This document shows, piece by piece, positions 61,071 through 64,000 of a DNA stretch of 64,000 bases. The translations under genes were made by a program, and so were the position numbers. The stretch comes from Lanius collurio (Eukaryota > Chordata > Aves > Passeriformes > Laniidae), in NCBI GenBank assembly GCA_020086605.1, contig JACBWW010000016.1:15595665-15659664 (forward strand), read 5' to 3'. Numbering within the stretch: position 1 is the first letter of the stretch; the number at the start of each line of letters is the position of its first letter. The notes under the pieces were generated by a model. It searched no databases. It was not told the DNA's origin and saw nothing but the letters and a program-made list of their open reading frames with translations.

Positions 61071-64000
61071 GTTCAGGCTTAACTACTTAAAATTACCACA
61101 TAGGAAAGGCAAAAGAATGAGTGGCCACAGGACATCCGATGTCTGAAACCTTTGCAACGATGAAATGGCTTAGAGATGATGCTAATAAATGGTTCATGGT
61201 CTACAGCGCAGTGATTACACTGCTAATTTTGGGGGGGTTTAAATTTAAATAAAGGTAGCTACCTTAAGAGGTTACCAAATTTTAAAAGTTCAAGCCTGCC
61301 CTGATATATAAGCAAAACTGACCTTGCATGCAAAGACAAGAAGGCGTTAGCAGTCAAAATCCTTGTCTTTCTTGACACATGAATAAGGGAGTTTGTGTGC
61401 AGGATGGAGTCGTACATTATATTATGTCTGTCTAAATGCAAGGTCAAAGCAGATTCTAAATAGTATTGACTTTTCAAAGAGCTTGTCACAAGGCAGACCT
61501 GAATTCTGCATAATCTCTGCAGTTTTATGTAAGTGAGGAAGAAGTACAATGAGGGCACCAAAAAGAAATGTTGTTGAAGCCATAAACCAGGTGCAATTTT
61601 TGGCAGTCTTTCCATAAACCTGCTTAAGGCAGAAAGAAAGAAAAGCCCACTTGCATTTGGAAGACTCATAAAGATTTGTGAAAGGAATGCTGTAATTGTG
61701 TGTTGGTGGTGGTCATAGAGCTGAGTGGGAGGAGATTGCAGGGTGTGGCCGCTTGCCCTGAGTCCGGTCGGCCGCGGCTCCCAGGCTGACCTCCAGCCGT
61801 GGCCAGGCCCTGCGTGTGTCTCCAAGGAGAGTGTGTTTTCTCCTTCCCATACTGATGGGGACAGTTTCCACAGTTCAGCATGTGGCACAAGGGGAAGAGA
61901 ATATGTTAAGCACCAGAGTGTGAGATTATTACCCTTTAGTGTTTTTAGCTACAAATGTTATTAAATATCATAAAATTGTCCAGGTTTCTTTAGGTTCGGC
62001 TACAGCACTTTTCCCAGTTTTTGTGTAGATCAAAAAAGAAGAAGGCAAAGCTTGTCTATGAAAAAATGAGAAAATAGGAGTTATCTTAGATTCTTAAAAG
62101 AAGTTTGAAAACGTGAAATAAAATTAGCAATAATATTTTGCACACTAAGCTACCTTCAGGAGGGATCTGTATCAGAACAAATAATGGTGGCTAATGTTTT
62201 CTTCTCTCAGTCATTTTTAAAGGTCATTTCATGATCAAAATCTACTTGATAATTCAATTTCTGTTCTCAGTATAGATGTAAGATGATACTGTTACTCTGT
62301 TTGCAGGTGGTTTGCAGGGGAGAATCAACCCTTTGTGCTCGATGTGTCATGGTTTGGGTCCAAAGCTTATGCCTGTGGTGGCTGAGCTTCCCAGGCTGGT
62401 AGGGCCCTAGTTCCCAGCCAGGGTTTCTCAGATGTTTTAATCAGAGGGCTCTCTGACCGTTCTGAAAAAAATTTTTAGACTATCCAGTGTAATGTTGCCT
62501 CATGGTACCAAATAAATATTGTATTTTCACATGCTTCATTTATTTTTCTGGTTTTGTTTGCTGCTTGAACGTGTGGGCAGGCAAACTGTGTTGATTTGCC
62601 ATTCTGTAGGAAACCAGGGTTGTTCATAAACCACAAGTTGAGGGGGAGCTTTCTTGTTCTCCCTGCCTTACATTACCTTAGAGATTTTCTCTCCCTAGCT
62701 CTTTCCATTATTTTAGGGTGCATGTTTCTGTCACATGGCATGGCATCAGTTACGTTGCTGAGCAGAGTTCAGCAAAAACAAGAGAAGAAGAAACCTAGGA
62801 CATGAAATGTTTTGGAGAGTCATATTAGCTTTGGGTCAAGGACTCAATAGGCAAGATGAAACTTACAATTTTCAGCTCTCAAGTGGCAACACTGATGGCT
62901 TTTTCTGGGACATTCCCTTCCTACTTTGTCACGGGAAATGCATGGGTTCTGTAGAGATGTGCCTCAGGTCTGCTGTGTGGGAGATGTGGTGAAGATCCCA
63001 ACAGTTGCCTGTCTGTCTGCTGGAGAGCCCTGTCTGCATTGTGAAAGCCTCAAGAGAAGGCAGCTCAGATTGCACGGGTTTGTGGTTTCCCTGCCATCTC
63101 TGTCTCCTAGAGAACTCCTGAGATCTTCCTCCAGATGCTGAGCCACGAGTGTGCTCACGAGGAACTGAGTGCCATCTGGAGAAGACTGGGACTGTGTTGG
63201 TTTTCACAGATAGGATGAGGATCTGCTTTTTTTTCCCTTAGGCAGGTCATGGATCTAAAAACCTCTGTCTGAAAGGAAAGATGGTATTTACCCCAGGAGT
63301 CTGAGGCCACCATGATCATCTCCACCATCAGAGACTCCTTGTGCAGGGTGCCTCCTCCTGGCATTTTGTATTGTTGGCTCAGTAAAAGTGAGCAGCTGAG
63401 ATTCAGCCAATTCCACTTCTGTCCTTGGCAAGGGTGTCCTCTTGTCCCAGGTGCCCCATCAGCTCGGAAAATCCCATCTATGTCTTTAGGGCTGCATTAC
63501 AGCTTGCCCTGCACAGGGTTTCCTGTTGATACTCTGAAAAGGGACACACGGTCTTGTTTACTTGGTGCATGAAGGTTGCCTAAGGCAGGAGTGCCAGCAT
63601 TTTTCCTCCAGCTGAATTGTCCTGACTCCTGTGGCCTATGCACTGTATAGTGAGCTGGGGAAATAAGGATTCACGTTATTTTTATCTGCAAGGAGATACC
63701 TGCCTCTGACATCCTCTAGGAAAGACAGTGGCCTCTGCTCACAGAAAGTTTTCCTTTCTGTTAGTGGTTGCAGCTGGGAAAGCCATGCCTCATCTCTTGC
63801 TTGTAATTACATCAGTAGAGTGTCTTGGGAGAAGGTTAAATAGTCTTTTGTATATCAAATAAAGCCAGTGAACTTCACTGAAATCATTTAATGAAAAGAG
63901 TCCTGATTATCTGTATATACTGCTGTGTGGTATTTTAAAATAAGATCTTAAAGGGAAACGTGGAATTGTTTAAGGCCTCTAAAGACTATAGTGCAGAGGC
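61071..64000. other. Non-coding sequence with the longest open frame in the window
   Basis: A 209-codon frame runs on the minus strand at 61259-61888. Its translation is Leu/Ser-rich with one hydrophobic stretch (LFFLSALSRF and LVPSLYFFLTY), no recognised domain, and a second overlapping frame on the same strand, so it is treated as chance. A small CpG cluster (GTCCGGTCGGCCGCGGCTCC, 61760-61780) sits inside it. The remainder to 64 kb is unrecognised, with frames of 92 codons or fewer. Confidence 0.5.

Noticed and set aside
1..64000. tRNA, rRNA, CRISPR array, bacterial operon or phage features
   Set aside because: No B-box-like GGTTCGA with cloverleaf context, no regularly spaced direct repeats, and no bacterial-type gene density anywhere in the window.

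Overview
The window looks like non-coding nuclear DNA from an amniote, most probably a bird (a crocodilian or turtle is possible). Base composition is mixed and CpG-poor. There are no closely packed open frames, no operon-like layout, no rRNA or tRNA gene and no convincing multi-exon gene. The recognisable interspersed repeats are old, degraded pieces of CR1-type non-LTR retrotransposons. No L1, Alu or other mammalian young repeat is visible, and repeat density is low, which is typical of avian genomes. The many short open frames (longest 209 codons) are about what chance gives in 64 kb read in six frames, and none resembles a known cellular protein by eye.

Layout. 1-9.3 kb: unique sequence, with one weak candidate terminal exon at 3930-4070. 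9.3-9.5 kb: a short stretch that keeps unusually many CpGs and holds an RFX-type X-box-like palindrome near an inverted CCAAT box, a candidate regulatory element. 15.07-15.34 kb: a reverse-oriented CR1 ORF2 remnant. About 20.1 kb: a MIR-like core. 22.63-22.70 kb: the clearest CR1 3'-UTR piece, reverse-oriented. 29.1-30.3 kb: two stretches that look like conserved non-coding DNA. 32.51-32.84 kb: an old reverse CR1 3' region. 34.8-35.5 kb: the best preserved fossil, a forward CR1 ORF2 running from the reverse transcriptase FxDD motif to the conserved C-terminal end. 41.6-41.85 kb: AT-rich, homeodomain-site-rich sequence. 44.4-45.2 kb: a reverse LINE reverse transcriptase fragment. 51.9-52.1 kb: a forward CR1 C-terminal end. 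56.9 and 61.0 kb: short reverse CR1 3'-UTR scraps. 59.47-59.76 kb: another homeodomain/GATA-rich stretch.

No genes can be shown to act together here. The window is best described as an intergenic region or a very long intron with CR1 fossils and a few candidate enhancers. I found no evidence of a new biological system. The most useful observations are the reading-frame-level identification of the decayed LINE pieces, the candidate regulatory islands, and two clean hairpins. All family assignments come from reading the sequence against remembered consensus features; no alignment was run.
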